Positions 19,101 through 31,589 of a DNA stretch of 64,000 nt are shown in pieces (position 1 is the stretch's first letter; the number at the start of each line of letters is the position of its first letter). A model generated the notes under the pieces. The model saw only the letters and a program-made list of their open reading frames with translations, had not been told where the DNA came from and did not search any database. Origin of the DNA: Termitomyces sp. T153 (Eukaryota; Basidiomycota; Agaricomycetes; Agaricales; Lyophyllaceae); NCBI GenBank assembly GCA_018296165.2, contig JACKQL020000022.1:62001-126000 (forward strand). The letters are read 5' to 3'. A program made the translations under genes and the position numbers.

Positions 19101-20269
19101 TCATCCTTTTTGGGGTAGGGGATGGTGGTCCAGAGGCAGCATGGAGGTTGATTAGTGGATGATTTCTAGTGGAGTTGCTTCTGGATAAAGTGCTAAGTGG
19201 GGAGGGGTTTGGAGTTGTCATTTCTGGGTTGTCCCTCCTGGGATAGGAGCTAACCAGTAGTCTGGAGGTAATGCAAAAGGCAGGTTAGCTGCTGGCTCAT
19301 TGGCAGGGGTGCATTGAGGATTGTATTGGGAGGGGTCCAGTAATAGATTCATCCCTTTCTAGGGTGGAGCCAGCAGTCTAGAGGTGGTGCAAGGGTTGAT
19401 AGAGCACTGGTTTGTTTGCAGAGCTACTTTTTGGAGTTATGGTGCATGAGGAGTTGTTCTGGAGATGCGCTCCATGGTTTATGTCTTCCTCTGGGGTAGG
19501 AGCCAATGGTCCAAGATTAGCATAAGGGGCTGGTTGGTTGTTGGCTTGTTAATGGAGTTGTCCTCAGAGCTTTTGCTAGGCAGAGAAATGAGTCTGGAGA
19601 TGTGCTTCATGAGTCTATCCTTCCTAGGGTAGGAGTCAGAGGTTTGGAGGTGGCATGGGAGGTTGGATGATTTCTGGCTTGTCAAGGAGATTGTCTTCAG
19701 AGATGTTGCAGAGTGGGAAAAGGAGTTTGGAGGTGTGTTTCATTGGTTGTTCTTCCTAGAGCAGGAACCAGGGGTCCAGAGACAGTGTAAAGGGTGGGTT
19801 GGTTGGGGGTTGGCTTGTTGGCAGGGCTGCATCAGAGGTTGTGCTGGGCAAGGAGGGGGGGTCTGGAGTTGGTGGGAGGTTTCCTTTCCCTTATTCAAAT
19901 CAGTACAAGATGTAGACATTTAGTAGGGATTACTACTGGGTGGCAGAACTTGTTTTTGCTTAGCCCCTAGGGCTTCCTTTGGCACTCATTAGTTGTCTGG
20001 CAGAAGTGTTGAGGGTTTTTTGAATTGACCATAATGTAATGGGGGGTGAGTTCATATTCTGGAGAGGTTTTTGGGCCAGCAAGCAAATGAGTGGTGGAGT
20101 TATTGGGTAAGGGCAGGAGTCCTCAGAGTCATTCTGGGAGGTGGCAGATGTATTTTAGTTGATCCCACAAAAAGTAGAATGGGTCAGGCTGTTGTCCCAC
20201 TATGCAAAATCATTGTTTGTTTTGAGGAAGAGGTTGTCCACAAATATTGGAGGGTAACAGAGGAGTTGG

Positions 20270-20960
20270 TTGTTTAAGGGCCTCACTTGATACTCAAAGA
20301 GGGCTATGGTAGGTGTGAGGGCAGCCTTCCATTCATGTTCTGGAGCAGTCTGGAGGTCACTGTAGCTGAAGCAGAAATATGCCTTGATACTGTAGGGGCA
20401 GTCAACAAGATTCCCAATCAGGGAAAGTGGATATCTCTTCTTTTGGAGGGCTTCATTGATTCCTTGATAGTTACGGCAGAGTTGGAGGAGCCATTTGTTT
20501 TTCTTTGTGGCTGGGTTGAGGCTCTGTCAGATGTCTTGCCAAGCTTGTGGGGAGCTGCCTTGAGTGTCTAGAATTTGTTTTTTCAATGGGTAGTTGATGT
20601 TGTCAAAAGGATAGGAGGGGACAGGCAGCTGGTTATGACTCTGGGGCATATGACATCTTACAGGTTGAGTGGCATTTTTTCAAGTTTGACTTGACAATGA
20701 GTGTAGAAGCAGATGCTACTTTTCCCTTGTAGAATGCATCAGCAAACTTATGGTACTCTGGAGAAACTACTTCATATGGGTTTCATTCTTCTGTTGCTCT
20801 GGTAGTGTGGTCTCTCTATATAGATGTCTTCTTTGACAAGGGCAAGGGAATTTGAGGTTGATAAGGGGGGATTCTGGCTTGCAGAATTTGTGCAATAGAG
20901 CTGGCACTGACAAGTTGGTTTTGGGGTTTCTCCAGATGAGTGTTGGAGTTGAGGCATGGG
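20270..20960 (-). pseudogene. Decayed reverse transcriptase region of element C
   Basis: 20283-20530 aligns by eye with 12700-12950 of element B (fingers and palm of RT), and 20730-20800 aligns with the pre-RT segment near 13145-13215. A second pre-RT-like stretch at 21355-21430 suggests rearrangement or another fragment. About 19100-20270 and 21430-22590 are low-identity remnants of the same pol-gag, with no gene I can read. Confidence 0.55.
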
Positions 20961-22589
20961 GTCCAGAGCTGTGGTACCAGGGGCTAGAGTTAGTTGTGTG
21001 GAGGGGTTCAGAGCTGCCAGGAGTCATGGATTAGGGCACCTTGGATCTTTATATAGGGTTCTTGAGATGTTGAGGGGGGCTTTGGAGAGTGTCCAAGGGG
21101 CAGAGGTGCATTCTTTAGTACTAGGGATCTTTAGATCAACAAGAAAGGGTTGTAGGTTTAGTGTTGTAATGGCTGGGTTTGGAGCTACCTAGAGTCATCA
21201 GTTATTTCTAGATTGAATCAGCAGAGAAAGCCTCCAAGGTGCATTTGGAAGTGCATCCTCCATTGTCAAGGCATTGGGATTTGAGACAGTTGAGTGTTGA
21301 GGTGGCAACAATGAGATCTGGAGAGGTGATGGAAGGGTTCTTTGCTTCCTTTGAAGAGCATATCAGCAAGTTCATAATACTCCAGGGGAACTACTTTGTA
21401 TAGAACTCTCTTTTCCTATAGTTTGTTCTGGCAGAGTATCTCTGGTGCTTAGGTGTTCTGCTAGTAGGGATGGCATAGTTGGTAATCAAAGGACAGGGGT
21501 TCCATCTTGGAAAGTGTGTGCAGAGGGTGGTGTTGGATAGTTGGATGCCAGGAGTTCTGAATCAATTGGAGGATGGTGTTAAAGTAATGGCAGAGTCTGG
21601 AGTTGTCTAGCATCATGGGTTGGGGTACTATGGTCTTCACATTGATTTCTGGGGTTTGTTGGGGAGCACCTTTGAAGTGCGTTCAAGAAGGCTGGGGCAG
21701 AGGTGCATTTTCCTTCCTTTCTTGGCTGTCTTGAGGTTTAGGAATCCTTTTAGTTGGCTCCAGAGCAGCTGGAGATGGGTTGGAGGCATTGGAGCCCTAG
21801 GAAACAGGAGGGGGAGGGAGAGGGGGTTGGCAGGGGTTGTATCTGTGCTTGGAGACTTTGTGGTGGAGTTTGTCCAATACAATGTTGGGCAGGTCAATGG
21901 CTGGGTAACCAGAGTGGTCCTGCTGATTCTGGAGGTTGGATTCAAGGTTGGTGGTGGAGCACTAGTCTTGGGATCTTGATCCATTTTTGGAGAAGGGGGG
22001 TTGTTAGGGTTGGGAGTTGATTCCAATGATGGCAGGGCTTGCTTTGGAGGGTCAATATCCTTGGGGTTAGATAGGGGTGTTGCATGGAGATCAGATTGTT
22101 TACAGGTGAAGTGTTGAAGGCTGGTGCAGTTGATGTGGGCAGAGGGGGCACTGTCAGAGAGTCATTGGCTTGGATATTGGTGATGTGGGGGCTTTGACAG
22201 AGCTGTGGGAGCCCTGGGGGTGTTGGTGCTGTTTTTGGTTTCTTGAAGGGGCAGGTGTGGCATTGGAGGGGGCTGGTCCAGAATCATATAGTTGTTCCAG
22301 TTGGAGTGGGTTTGGGCCAATAAGTCCAGAGATGCTTGACTAGAGGATTGGTGGTCAGAGGTCTCATTGTTGTTTGATGGCAGGGAGGATAGCTTGTCCT
22401 CATGCAGCAAGGGATTGTCTCTAGCAGGGTTTTATATCATTGTCAGGGAACTTGGAGAGGGTGGTGTTAGTGGGGTGCCACAGAAGTCATCAAGCAATTG
22501 GTTGGAGATGGGGTTGGTAGTGTTATAGTCAATCTTAGTAGGAGGTGGAGCTGGTGGAGGAGGGGAGGGTAGTGTGGAAGTGATGCAAT

Positions 22590-22800
22590 GGGAGTTGATT
22601 GGGGAGGTTGTCTGTAAAGAGAACTGTTATGTGAGGATGTGACTGGAGCAGAGGGGACATTGATGTTGGATCCATGACTCAGTGTGCCTTGGCAATCTGG
22701 GCAAGGCAGAATAAATTATAATGGGTCTCAGGCATGAGCCAACCATAGACATTGAGAGTTCTGGCAGAAAGGTACATGGGGTTAATTGCAGACATCACAA
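22590..22800 (-). pseudogene. Gag start remnant of element C
   Basis: Aligns closely with 4930-5130 of element A. The frame starting MSAINPMYLS (22794 leftward) is the counterpart of MSAFNPAYN in element B and soon hits a stop. Confidence 0.6.
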
Positions 22801-22814
22801 ATGGGGTAAGGAGG

Positions 22815-22826
22815 AGTCTTGATATT
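22815..22826 (-). other. Self-priming primer-binding site of element C
   Basis: AATATCAAGACT on the element strand, one base from the LTR, intact despite heavy decay around it. Confidence 0.8.
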
Positions 22827-22827
22827 A

Positions 22828-23981
22828 TGTCAGGTTCTGCTGACCATGGGGGCTCAGCTAAACTGGGCAAGTCCTTACTAGGTAGATGCAACATCCTGCA
22901 CTGATAACCTGGTGCTTTGAAGAGGTCCAGACTTTAGATAATTGCAAGGGTAAGTCAAAGAGAGTGGTCCAAGCAAGTCTGAAGTGGTCTGGGGAAGTCT
23001 AAGTCAAGGCACAAGGAAGGGTCAGGCTTGAGGAAGTTCCAGGTACAGGTCCAGAGCAAGTATGGATGATGCAGGGCAAATGGAGGCTACACAAGTGATG
23101 GGAGTGGGGCCAGAGTTTGGTGGGAGATCAATGGATGTTGATGGGTTTTGGAGCCAAGCAAATAGTGAGGTCTGGAGTTGGTTAAGAATGTTTGGGGGTT
23201 TGTAATTGTAAGCACAGAGTTCATAACAGCATTAGAGTTGAAGGGGACTTGGACATGGCAAAGGAAATATAGATGAATGAGATGAGATGGAGTCAAGGCA
23301 AAATTGAGATGAGAGCAAAAATAGATTCAAGTGGAAATATGAAATGATAATGAGACAATGATGGAGATAGAGACAAGATAAGACTGGGAGACTGAGAGAA
23401 GAGAAAATGTAACAGGAGACACAAAACACAAGAGGCAGACAATCAGAAGATAGTAATGTAGGTAATATCAAGACTAGAGTATGGGATGTTACTCTACAAC
23501 TTATATACTAACTACTGGGACAGCTCTGGGGACAGCAGGTCTGGCAGCAGAGCTCATTGGGGTTACATGGAGCTGATGGGTGTTGGTTGTGATCAGGGGG
23601 CAGGCCACAGTGATATACTGATGGGATCATGATGGGATCAGCTGGGGATGTGGGCTGTCCCAAGATTGTTGTAATGCTCTGGAGCTGGTCATGTGAGTCA
23701 GAGTAACAAACTAGTGACATACTTTGGCATCAGGAACAGTGGGGGAGGGTCCCAGGGGCTCAGAAGAGGCAGGGGAAGTGCCAAGGGCTGCAGGGAAGGC
23801 ATTAGAGTTAGCCAGGGGGCCATCAGAGTTTGCCAAAGAAGTGTCAGAGTTACCTGGAGTGAGTGCTGTGGATGAAGGAAGGTTGGGGGAGTTGAACAGG
23901 GAGTTGAGGGGAGGAAAACTCTGAGGGAGCAAGGTGGCTGGAAACAAGGTCTGGGGCTCTGGGAGTAAGTAGGTCATGACA
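22828..23981 (-). repeat. 5' LTR of element C
   Basis: 1154 bp, starts TGTCAGG, ends TGACA, collinear with the 1139-bp LTRs of element A but CpG-poor. TATA box (complement of 23501-23507) and start 12-mer (complement of 23464-23475) are still spaced 32 nt. Confidence 0.88.
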
Positions 23982-24489
23982 GCTTTGACCATTGATAAGT
24001 TGGCATTTGTCAGGTTACAGTGACACAGTGTAACCCCAACTCAATTTGAACCCATATCCTTATGCAAAGCCTGCAACTCACATTGTTTTGTTTGGCTAAA
24101 AATGGGCCAGATTGCTTATGCATTTGCCCCTGTTGTGCTGCATGTGTGAGGTGATTATACTGATGTGTGTTCTCCATGCATTTTTGGCAGGTGTTCAATA
24201 ATGCAACGATTGATTCCTTTTATTGATTTATTAACATTCATAACCCAAGTACACTTGTATTAGCAACTGCACAGTGAATGATACTTGTCTTGTAAGAGTG
24301 ACTATGTTATATTTATTTTCTATTTCATTTTTTCTTGTTCTTCATTGATATCCATGCATAGCTCCATATCCATGTGGAATATCCTGTGTTTACTCTGCTT
24401 TTCATGACTCCTCCTCTGAAGTTATGTCTATGCACTACTCATGGCTGCCACCAGAAATTCTATCAGCTTTCCAAATGGACATGGGATGT

Positions 24490-27260
24490 ACATTAGGCTG
24501 ACAATTGACATGCAAAATTGACAGAACAATTTGCATTGATATGCATTGAAGAGAATGGGCTTCAGCAAATGCTTGAACCAGCCCAGGAGCAGGCCCCTCA
24601 ATTACAGGAGAAAAAGGTTGTGGCCACCTCTGCTGCAGGTCATGTGTACCCAGCCTTGCAACTGACTTGTTCAACACCCAGTCAGCACATACTAGATGTC
24701 TTAAAGGAAATGGATAAATGACTATGCAATCTTATTCAGAAGGTTTGAGGGCTCACTCAGCCCTCATCACCTTTCTTGTTAGTGAAAGACAATGCTAATA
24801 CAAGTCATTGACAACCTCACTGCTCTGTAAGTGTGTTTCCATATTGAAAGTGATCAACTCAGGCTGATTTGAGCAGGCTGTGCTGGTGACAGTGCATTAC
24901 TCAAGATCCATGAAAATTTGAAAGAAACAATTTGCAGAGCATTGCAAAAACTTGAAGAAAGGAAAGTCTATTGGAGCAAGGTAGTAAACAGAGGATTGAG
25001 CAAAGAGGCTCTGTTGGAAAGGACATATGATACTGGTAAGCATGCATTGTAATTGTAACCCATAAAATTACTCAAGCTATATCAAGATCATCATTTTGTT
25101 GACAATCTTGGAAAATGCAAGCCTTTAGTACAGTTATCTATTCTCATAGCTGTGGCTTGCAGCATCATTCTGAACATGCCTTGCTGAGGTTGCTCCTGAT
25201 TATTCAATGTCACTCAATTCATCATTCAAAAGCTATCCTAAAGGCTATTTCTCTTGTAAATGATCTTGTTGCATCCATGCTTGGCATCAAGTCCTTTCTT
25301 CCCAACATTGAATCCCTTCCCTACTTACACACTTTCTTGTTGTTGACCCTATGCACAATCTATTTCTTGGATTAATCAAAGAGCACTTTCAAGAAATCCT
25401 TGGTTACAATCACTCTGGCCAACCTCAAGGTCAGCAAAACCCTTTGGACAAGTCACTTCATGTGGTAATACCAAGCTCTGTTCAAAATCCCCTTCCTACA
25501 CCTTCTCTAGAAATCACCAGTGTTCAAAAAGTTATTAGGTGGATAGAAGCACCACTTGACTTTGATCAAGATGATCACGCTGCATTGAAACAGACAGTCA
25601 AGCAGTGGAGTAATGCTCACTTAGCCTCCCTGATCTATGTTGCAAAAGGTGTTGGTTGTATCTCAATGACTGTCAATGCTCAGGGTAGAGATACATCTTT
25701 ACCACATCCAACCAAGCCTCTTATAAAGATTCATGTTGCTGAGCAACTCCTTGACTGGGTAAACAATTGCATTTTTGATCTGTACTCCATTGCTGATTTC
25801 TTTTTTCAGCATTTGAAGCAAAGCCAAGCAATTGAGAATGCTGACCTAGAAGGTATCAACAATGAAGGCATTTGTCTTCCTTGCCTTCAACATGGGGTTG
25901 TTTTTACCACTAAGGAGATGGAGGCTCTAAGTCTAGTCAAACCATCCCTAATTCAGTTGCCACCTCCCATGCTTGGAACTCCCTCATGTGGCAAGCTAAA
26001 ATCAGACCAGTGGTGCATTGTAGGCTCATTATATCTTCTGGTTCCTCTCATATGGTTATGGAGCAATCCAGCTCCAAAATCTGAAGGTGCTAGGTTACAG
26101 CATTGACAGGAACTACTTCAGCTCACAATGTACTATTTGTCTGCAATCATCATTGCATCTTCACAAGTCACATTGCCTTGACACACTGATGATGAGATGT
26201 TTCACATGCTTGAATACTGCAAGCAGTTAAAAACAATCTTTCCAGACTATTGCTATCATCCAAACCATCACATTGCCCTTCACTTACCTGAATACTTGCA
26301 AATGTATGGCCCTGTACATAGTTGGTGGGCTTATCTATACGAGCATGTGATTGGTATGCTGCAGTGCTTTTTGACAAATTATAAGGAGGGTAAGATGTAG
26401 AGATTCTGACAGTTGGACTGCACAAAGCTAATTCCTGATATGATAGATGAATATGAAGAAACCATATCTCGATCATGTCATTGGTTGACAAATCTCTGTG
26501 CTTTCTTTACCAAATCAACTTGTCCTCAGCCCACACATTCATGTTATGACATGTTCAAGCTACTTGTACCCACCCAGAACCATAACTCTTTGGACACTCA
26601 AGGCATTCATTTGACATCAGATGACAATGATTGCAACTATCCTAACTCCCTTGTTGGTTGAAAATCAAACACACTCTCTGATCCTTTGAGAAGCACATTT
26701 CAGAAAATCCTTGGCCCAGATATTCTTGCCCCAGCTTATGCAATATTCTCAAACTCCACATTGGTGAACAAGCAATCCTTTACTTCACTGAGGCACCATA
26801 AAGGAAACAGCAGTGTTTTTTGCATCAATAATGCTGCTCCATTCTGCATTGACAGGATTATTGAATTTAAAGAATGTGCCATTGCACAGTGTAAAAAACT
26901 ACAAGGAAAGTGGCCAATCAATAAAACCAATTCAAGTTCAACATGATCCCTACTCTGAATTTCCTCATCTCAGAGCTACATTATGGGGAATGGAGTTAGA
27001 GTCAAACCTAGAAATCTGCTGCCTTAATGACATTGACTCACATTTTGCCCAGCACCAACATATCCTGGGAAAGAAAGGATGCAACTGTCATTGTATTCTT
27101 ATCATGTGTGAGTGTACTCTTTCTGATTATGCCTTCTACCAACACTCAACCCTCTTCAGAAACTGCTCTGCTAGTTTTTCCATTGTTTATGCAAGTTTTG
27201 GCAGCAATGAAGATTATGATAGTCATAAGAACATACATGGAGGCAATAGCATTTAATTCC
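24490..27260 (+). pseudogene. CACTA (En/Spm, Tnp2-like) DNA transposase remnant
   Basis: Broken plus-strand frames read in order as a Tnp2-type transposase. They are a segment at 24518-24721, DPMHNLFLGLIKEHFQ at about 25345-25395 in a frame open from 25351 to 26106, and LPEYLQMYGPVHSWWAYLYEHVIGMLQ at about 26285-26370. The C-terminal DPYSEFPHLRATLWG followed by a Cys-rich stretch lies at about 26945-27110. Such proteins cut and paste elements with CACTA-like ends. Several stops and frameshifts, and almost no CpG. I could not define terminal inverted repeats. 23982-24490 shows no gene. Family assignment is from remembered motif order. Confidence 0.6.
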
Positions 27261-27299
27261 ATTAGGCACCCAACTGTAATAGCTACCAATTGATATGCA

Positions 27300-28990
27300 A
27301 GTTCCTCATTGTGCAAAGCATTTAAGTATACAAAGAAGGCATCATTGTTTCAACTGCAGCTCTATAGGTCTTGCCTCTTGAGTTCCTTCTCTCAGATTAA
27401 CAGTATTTGTACAGTATGTTGTGTTCCACTGCAGCTACTATCTACTATTGTGGTCTTTCTGATAGAAAGGTGTGTGGGGTGGAAACTGTAACAGATAAAG
27501 GATAAGTGTGGCAGACTATAATAATGGTTGAAAGAAGGCAATACTTTAGGCTAATCCTGTGATGTAGAATAAACATACCAATACTAGATTGAAATAAAGT
27601 AGAGCCTAGCCTCTGTGATGCACAGTAGGTTGCCTCCAAGGACAAAGTAAGACAGACTAAGCCACAGCCAAACACAATCAGCAACTTTGACTCATACCTT
27701 GCTCCTAAAATTGTTCCTTCTATTGCTTGTTTTGCCTGCTTTGGTTTTAAGGGCTCCTCCTCTATAGGGTTTTGAAACTGATGCCAGAGGTTGGATCAGA
27801 CTGGCCAGTGCTTTTTGTATTGATCAGCTAGAGATTGGCTAACATCTGTTGCTTTTTAATCTATTTAATGCTCATACCTAGAGATTGGCTGCCATCTGTT
27901 GCTTTTTTTTCTTAGAAATCAGAGAAGAGGGCATCATGCTATTTGCAGGGCAGAGTGCATGGGTTTCCCTTGTTCATGTTGCATATTCTCTGAGTGACAG
28001 GAGGAAGAAATGGCAGAGCAAGGTAGTGTTAGTGGAGTTTCCAATATAGTGCTTAGGTTGCTTTTGACTCAGTCCAGCACAGTTCAATTGCACAGTCAAT
28101 GCAGTGCATCAAGGGGTGTATCACACTCAGGTGTGCCAAAACAAAAGTCATTTCCTTTGTCAGCCACAATGCTTTTCCAAGGTGGGGCATGGTGCAGAAC
28201 AGAATGTCCATCAATTTGAGTGATGGGAGGAAGAAATAGCAGGGCTAAGTGAGTGTTAGTGGAGCTTTTAATATGGTGCTTAGGTTGCTTTTCAGGTTAG
28301 GGAGGCACATTGCTTAGTACTTGATGAATACAATGTCAACTCACCACCATCAAGGTCAGGGTTAACTTTGAATTTGTATAGGTATAAACCCCTAATGTAA
28401 ATGTGGTCCAGTATGAGTTTGAAGCTGATTTTTGCAAAATCTTGCTATTGCTCTGATTGACTCCTATTGTCAAAGTTTGTTCTTGCAGAGCAGAGAATCT
28501 ATGCATATATGTCATTCAATTGTATATTTTGTTGAAGCTTGTGTTGATGGCAAGTCACTAGTGACTCTCTAATCAACATGCTCAGCAACTTGCTGATCAA
28601 GTCAATTTCTTTTTCTAGGATTTTTCCAATAAGAAAAATGAATTAGATTTCTTTTTTACATATTTGTTCAGGAAATATCTTTCAATTTCAACTTTGTATT
28701 TCCTCAAGAAAAGGCAGAAATTTATCAATAAAAAACCCAAAAAGAAGTAGACCAAGTGTTTCAATGCCTTTTTCCAAATAAAATATCAATTATCTTTTAT
28801 CAGTAAACACCAAATAGAAAATTAAAAGAATTTCTATCCTGTCTGCTGTAGTAAAAGAATGGTAAAAAGGCAGTTTTTTTATAGTGAAATAATTGGGAAA
28901 AAGATAAACATTTTTCTAGCTATTTTTGTGTGAAAATGCTTACATATTTCTGGGGGAAACATGACATAGAAGTGGTATAACAGGTTTCTT
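27300..28990. other. Gene-less CpG-poor stretch with short direct repeats
   Basis: No supported gene. A diverged direct repeat of about 28 bp (TAGAGATTGGCT...CATCTGTTGC) occurs at about 27828-27856 and 27879-27907. A second pair of about 75 bp occurs at about 27990-28065 and 28217-28291 (GGAGGAAGAAATRGCAG ... GTGCTTAGGTTGCTTTT). Both look like debris of an unidentified repeat. Confidence 0.55.
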
Positions 28991-29009
28991 TTGTAATTTT
29001 TCCAACAGA

Positions 29010-30400
29010 AATATTTTTGGTTGCCAGCAGTGATTGCTCTACAACTACTAGATCTGACACATCTATAGGTACTCACAACCTTCTTGGGAAGAACACAAAA
29101 GCCAATCTTAAGATTGTCCAAACCATTGTCTCAAAATACCTTGATGAGCAAAACAAGATTATCAAGGACCTTGCACAGCACCATTTGGTGGACAAGAAGC
29201 ATGTCAAAAAGATGATAACTTGTGGATCTGCATATGCTTCCATGTGTCATGCCTCACCTGCAGACATAGTCATTCATTTCAAATCCAAGGAACTTAATGA
29301 GGGTAACCAAGTTATTGTGTTACTCTGGTTACAAAAGCTGAATACCTCATGTTTCTAGATTGTGCTCCTGGTGATTGATTGAAGTTGAAGGATATCCAGA
29401 ACCAGATTGACAATGACCCAGAATTAGACATATCAAACATGAGTAAAGAATGCAAGAGAGAGCTCATTGATGAGCTTGTTGAATATTGAAAACTAAAATT
29501 GCAGTTGTTGCATAGTAACAACCATGCTTCTTCCCTTGATGCTCACAAAAACATCAAGGCTATCACTATGGAGGTAGAACAAACCTTAGAGACAAATCAC
29601 CCATCAGCTGACCATTTGCATAGATGAAGAACCTGTTCCTTTGTACAGGTGTTTGTTCTTTCATGTTCTTCTCTTACAGCCACACTGAAGATAGCACTGC
29701 AACTTCTACTGCAACTTCTAACAATATGGTTATGAAGTTCTTGCCAGAGGTCCTTAACCTTGACTATGTGGAGGTGCTTGCCAAATTTGAAAAATATTCA
29801 TGCCTCAAGAATTGGAGTGGGTGCTATGATATCTATCTGTGTTGAGGTGCTCTAACAAAAATGGCAGGTGCAATAAAGCCAGATATGCTGCTATTGATGT
29901 GTGCAGAGTGTATGAGTCTGATTGTTGATGGATTGTGTGAGTTCCAATCATGTCTGACTAACAGTTCATGTCTAATTGCTCTGTAGGTTCAATTCTGGTG
30001 AACAAGACCATGGAAATGAATGATTTGAACTACAATACAGCCATTGTCAAGAAACACCACATTCATCTGGTTGGCTAGCCCTCAAGAATCCCATTTGCCA
30101 GCCCCTCCAATATTTCAACCATTGACAACATTTGGCTCTTGTGATCCACTCTCAAAGATGATGACTGTAAGTGGATGTGCCTCATGACTGAGGAACAAAG
30201 AGAGAATGACTCAAGACTTGCTGAGCTATGTGGTAGAGGAACTGTCATTGCAAAAGAGAGAAAGGAGCACTCTGACAAGGGAAAGCTGAGGAAGAGGGAG
30301 AAAGTGCAACAATCCAAGAAGAGGAAGACATTGCAGCTGCCACCAGGCCCTACATACAACAGCACCAAGTTTGTTGATGAGGAGGAGCTGTGAGCCAAGG
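29010..30400 (+). pseudogene. Decayed repetitive basidiomycete gene, function unknown
   Basis: Broken plus-strand frames read collinearly. A segment with VSKYLDEQNKIIKDLAQHH and a basic helix comes first (29080-29340), then KDIQNQIDNDPELDISNMSKE (29373-29450), a region around 29700-29850 with LPEVLNLDYVEVLAKFEKYS, then TMEMNDLNYNTAIVKKHHIHLVGW (about 30005-30075). The end is a very basic tail (KERKEHSDKGKLRKREKVQQ, 30175-30393). I recognise the order as that of a high-copy hypothetical protein family of agaricomycete genomes, often in transposon-rich regions. I know of no established function. Stops and near-absence of CpG mark it as dead. Confidence 0.45.
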
Positions 30401-31370
30401 ACAATGAGTCTAATGGCAGCAGAGGGGATGACTAGAGTAGTGACAAGCAGCAAGTCAACACCAGACACTTATCAAATTTTTCTGTGCCTGCACTGGCACA
30501 CACCCCCAAATATTTGCATCCTTGCTTCTCTCAATCTATATGACATTCTAAGATTTTTGGTACAATAAGCATGCCAGGAGGCCATTGATATATTGACAGT
30601 ATAAATAAATATGATATACATTTTTTTCCAGAAGATTATAGCTAATTTTGAGGAGGGTATGTGAGCTCATTGTCACAGGCAACAAGCAAGGGGGCAGGAT
30701 CAATTGTTGGTGTGATCTCTGGGTGCCCCTGACAAATACCCAACACAAACATCTGGGATATGTCAGAGACCAACATTGCCAATGGCTGTTGATGACATGC
30801 CTGATGGCTCAGAACCACCAGCAATAGCCTTGAACAATAGCTAGTCAACATTTTTAGGACAAGTCCTACATTAGAGCTGTACTATTGCAGGAAGGGGGCA
30901 GCTACGTAAATCATGCCAAATTAGGTGTGGAGTATGACATATATTCCATGCCTAATATTGCTGGTAGCTACAGGTGCCCACAACATGTCACCTGTGTATT
31001 TCCAACCATTTTTGGGCAAGCAGATGAGGTCACAATCATCACTCATCATGTTAGATGTTGACCAATTGCTTCTGAGAGTTCTATATGATGCATAAGCACA
31101 CTCATGCTGTTCAATGGTGTTTATTTAGAAGGTCAAGTAGTAAACTGTGAGTCCTTGGCATTGTGCATGGTGTAGTTGAGCAATTCTGCTTGTACATAGA
31201 AGAGAGACAAGATTGGTTTCAGTTGATCAGGAGAGAACAGATATAGAATATCCTCTTTCTAGGTATCCCTTTGCAAACAATAATAATAATTGATAAAACA
31301 GACAAGATCACATTATATTTTGAACTTGGTCTGAATTGTTCAGACAAAATTTTTTGTGAGTCTTACACAC
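30400..31370. other. Gene-less CpG-poor stretch
   Basis: AT-rich, no coding frame I can support and no repeat boundaries that I could define. Confidence 0.5.
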
Positions 31371-31374
31371 TGAG

Positions 31375-31560
31375 TGGCTAGGGTTCTAACCTGTTACAGA
31401 GGGGATATACTCAGTCTGTGTATAATAGACTCTATAGATTATATGTACCTGTTACAAAGGAAATAGACTCATGTGCATAAGTAAAGGTGTGTGTAAGATA
31501 TGAGTATGCAACCCACCTCAGTCTGTGTATAATAAACTGAGGTGTGCTCCAGTGCCAATG
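31375..31560. repeat. LTR-like fragment with CCTCAGT/ACTGAGG hairpin
   Basis: Contains two copies of CAGTCTGTGTATAATAnACT and an inverted repeat CCTCAGT...ACTGAGG followed by TGTG. The same arrangement occurs near the end of both Copia LTRs at about 52229-52272 and 56504-56541. It may be a remnant of a related solo LTR; the boundaries are not resolvable. Confidence 0.3.
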
Positions 31561-31589
31561 TGTAATCTATATGCACCTCCACCTTTCTA

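Larger units (their letters stand above)
17998..23981 (-). mobile_element. Element C, right part: old CpG-depleted chromovirus of the A family
   Basis: Begins with the second GGTGG of element B's target duplication and continues the aORF tail of element C. It then runs through decayed integrase, RT, protease and gag to a primer-binding site (22815-22826) and 5' LTR (22828-23981, 1154 bp). The LTR and gag start match element A, so A and C are one subfamily, with C much older. Many stops occur, and nearly every CpG has become TG or CA. The left end and 3' LTR lie outside the window. Confidence 0.85.
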
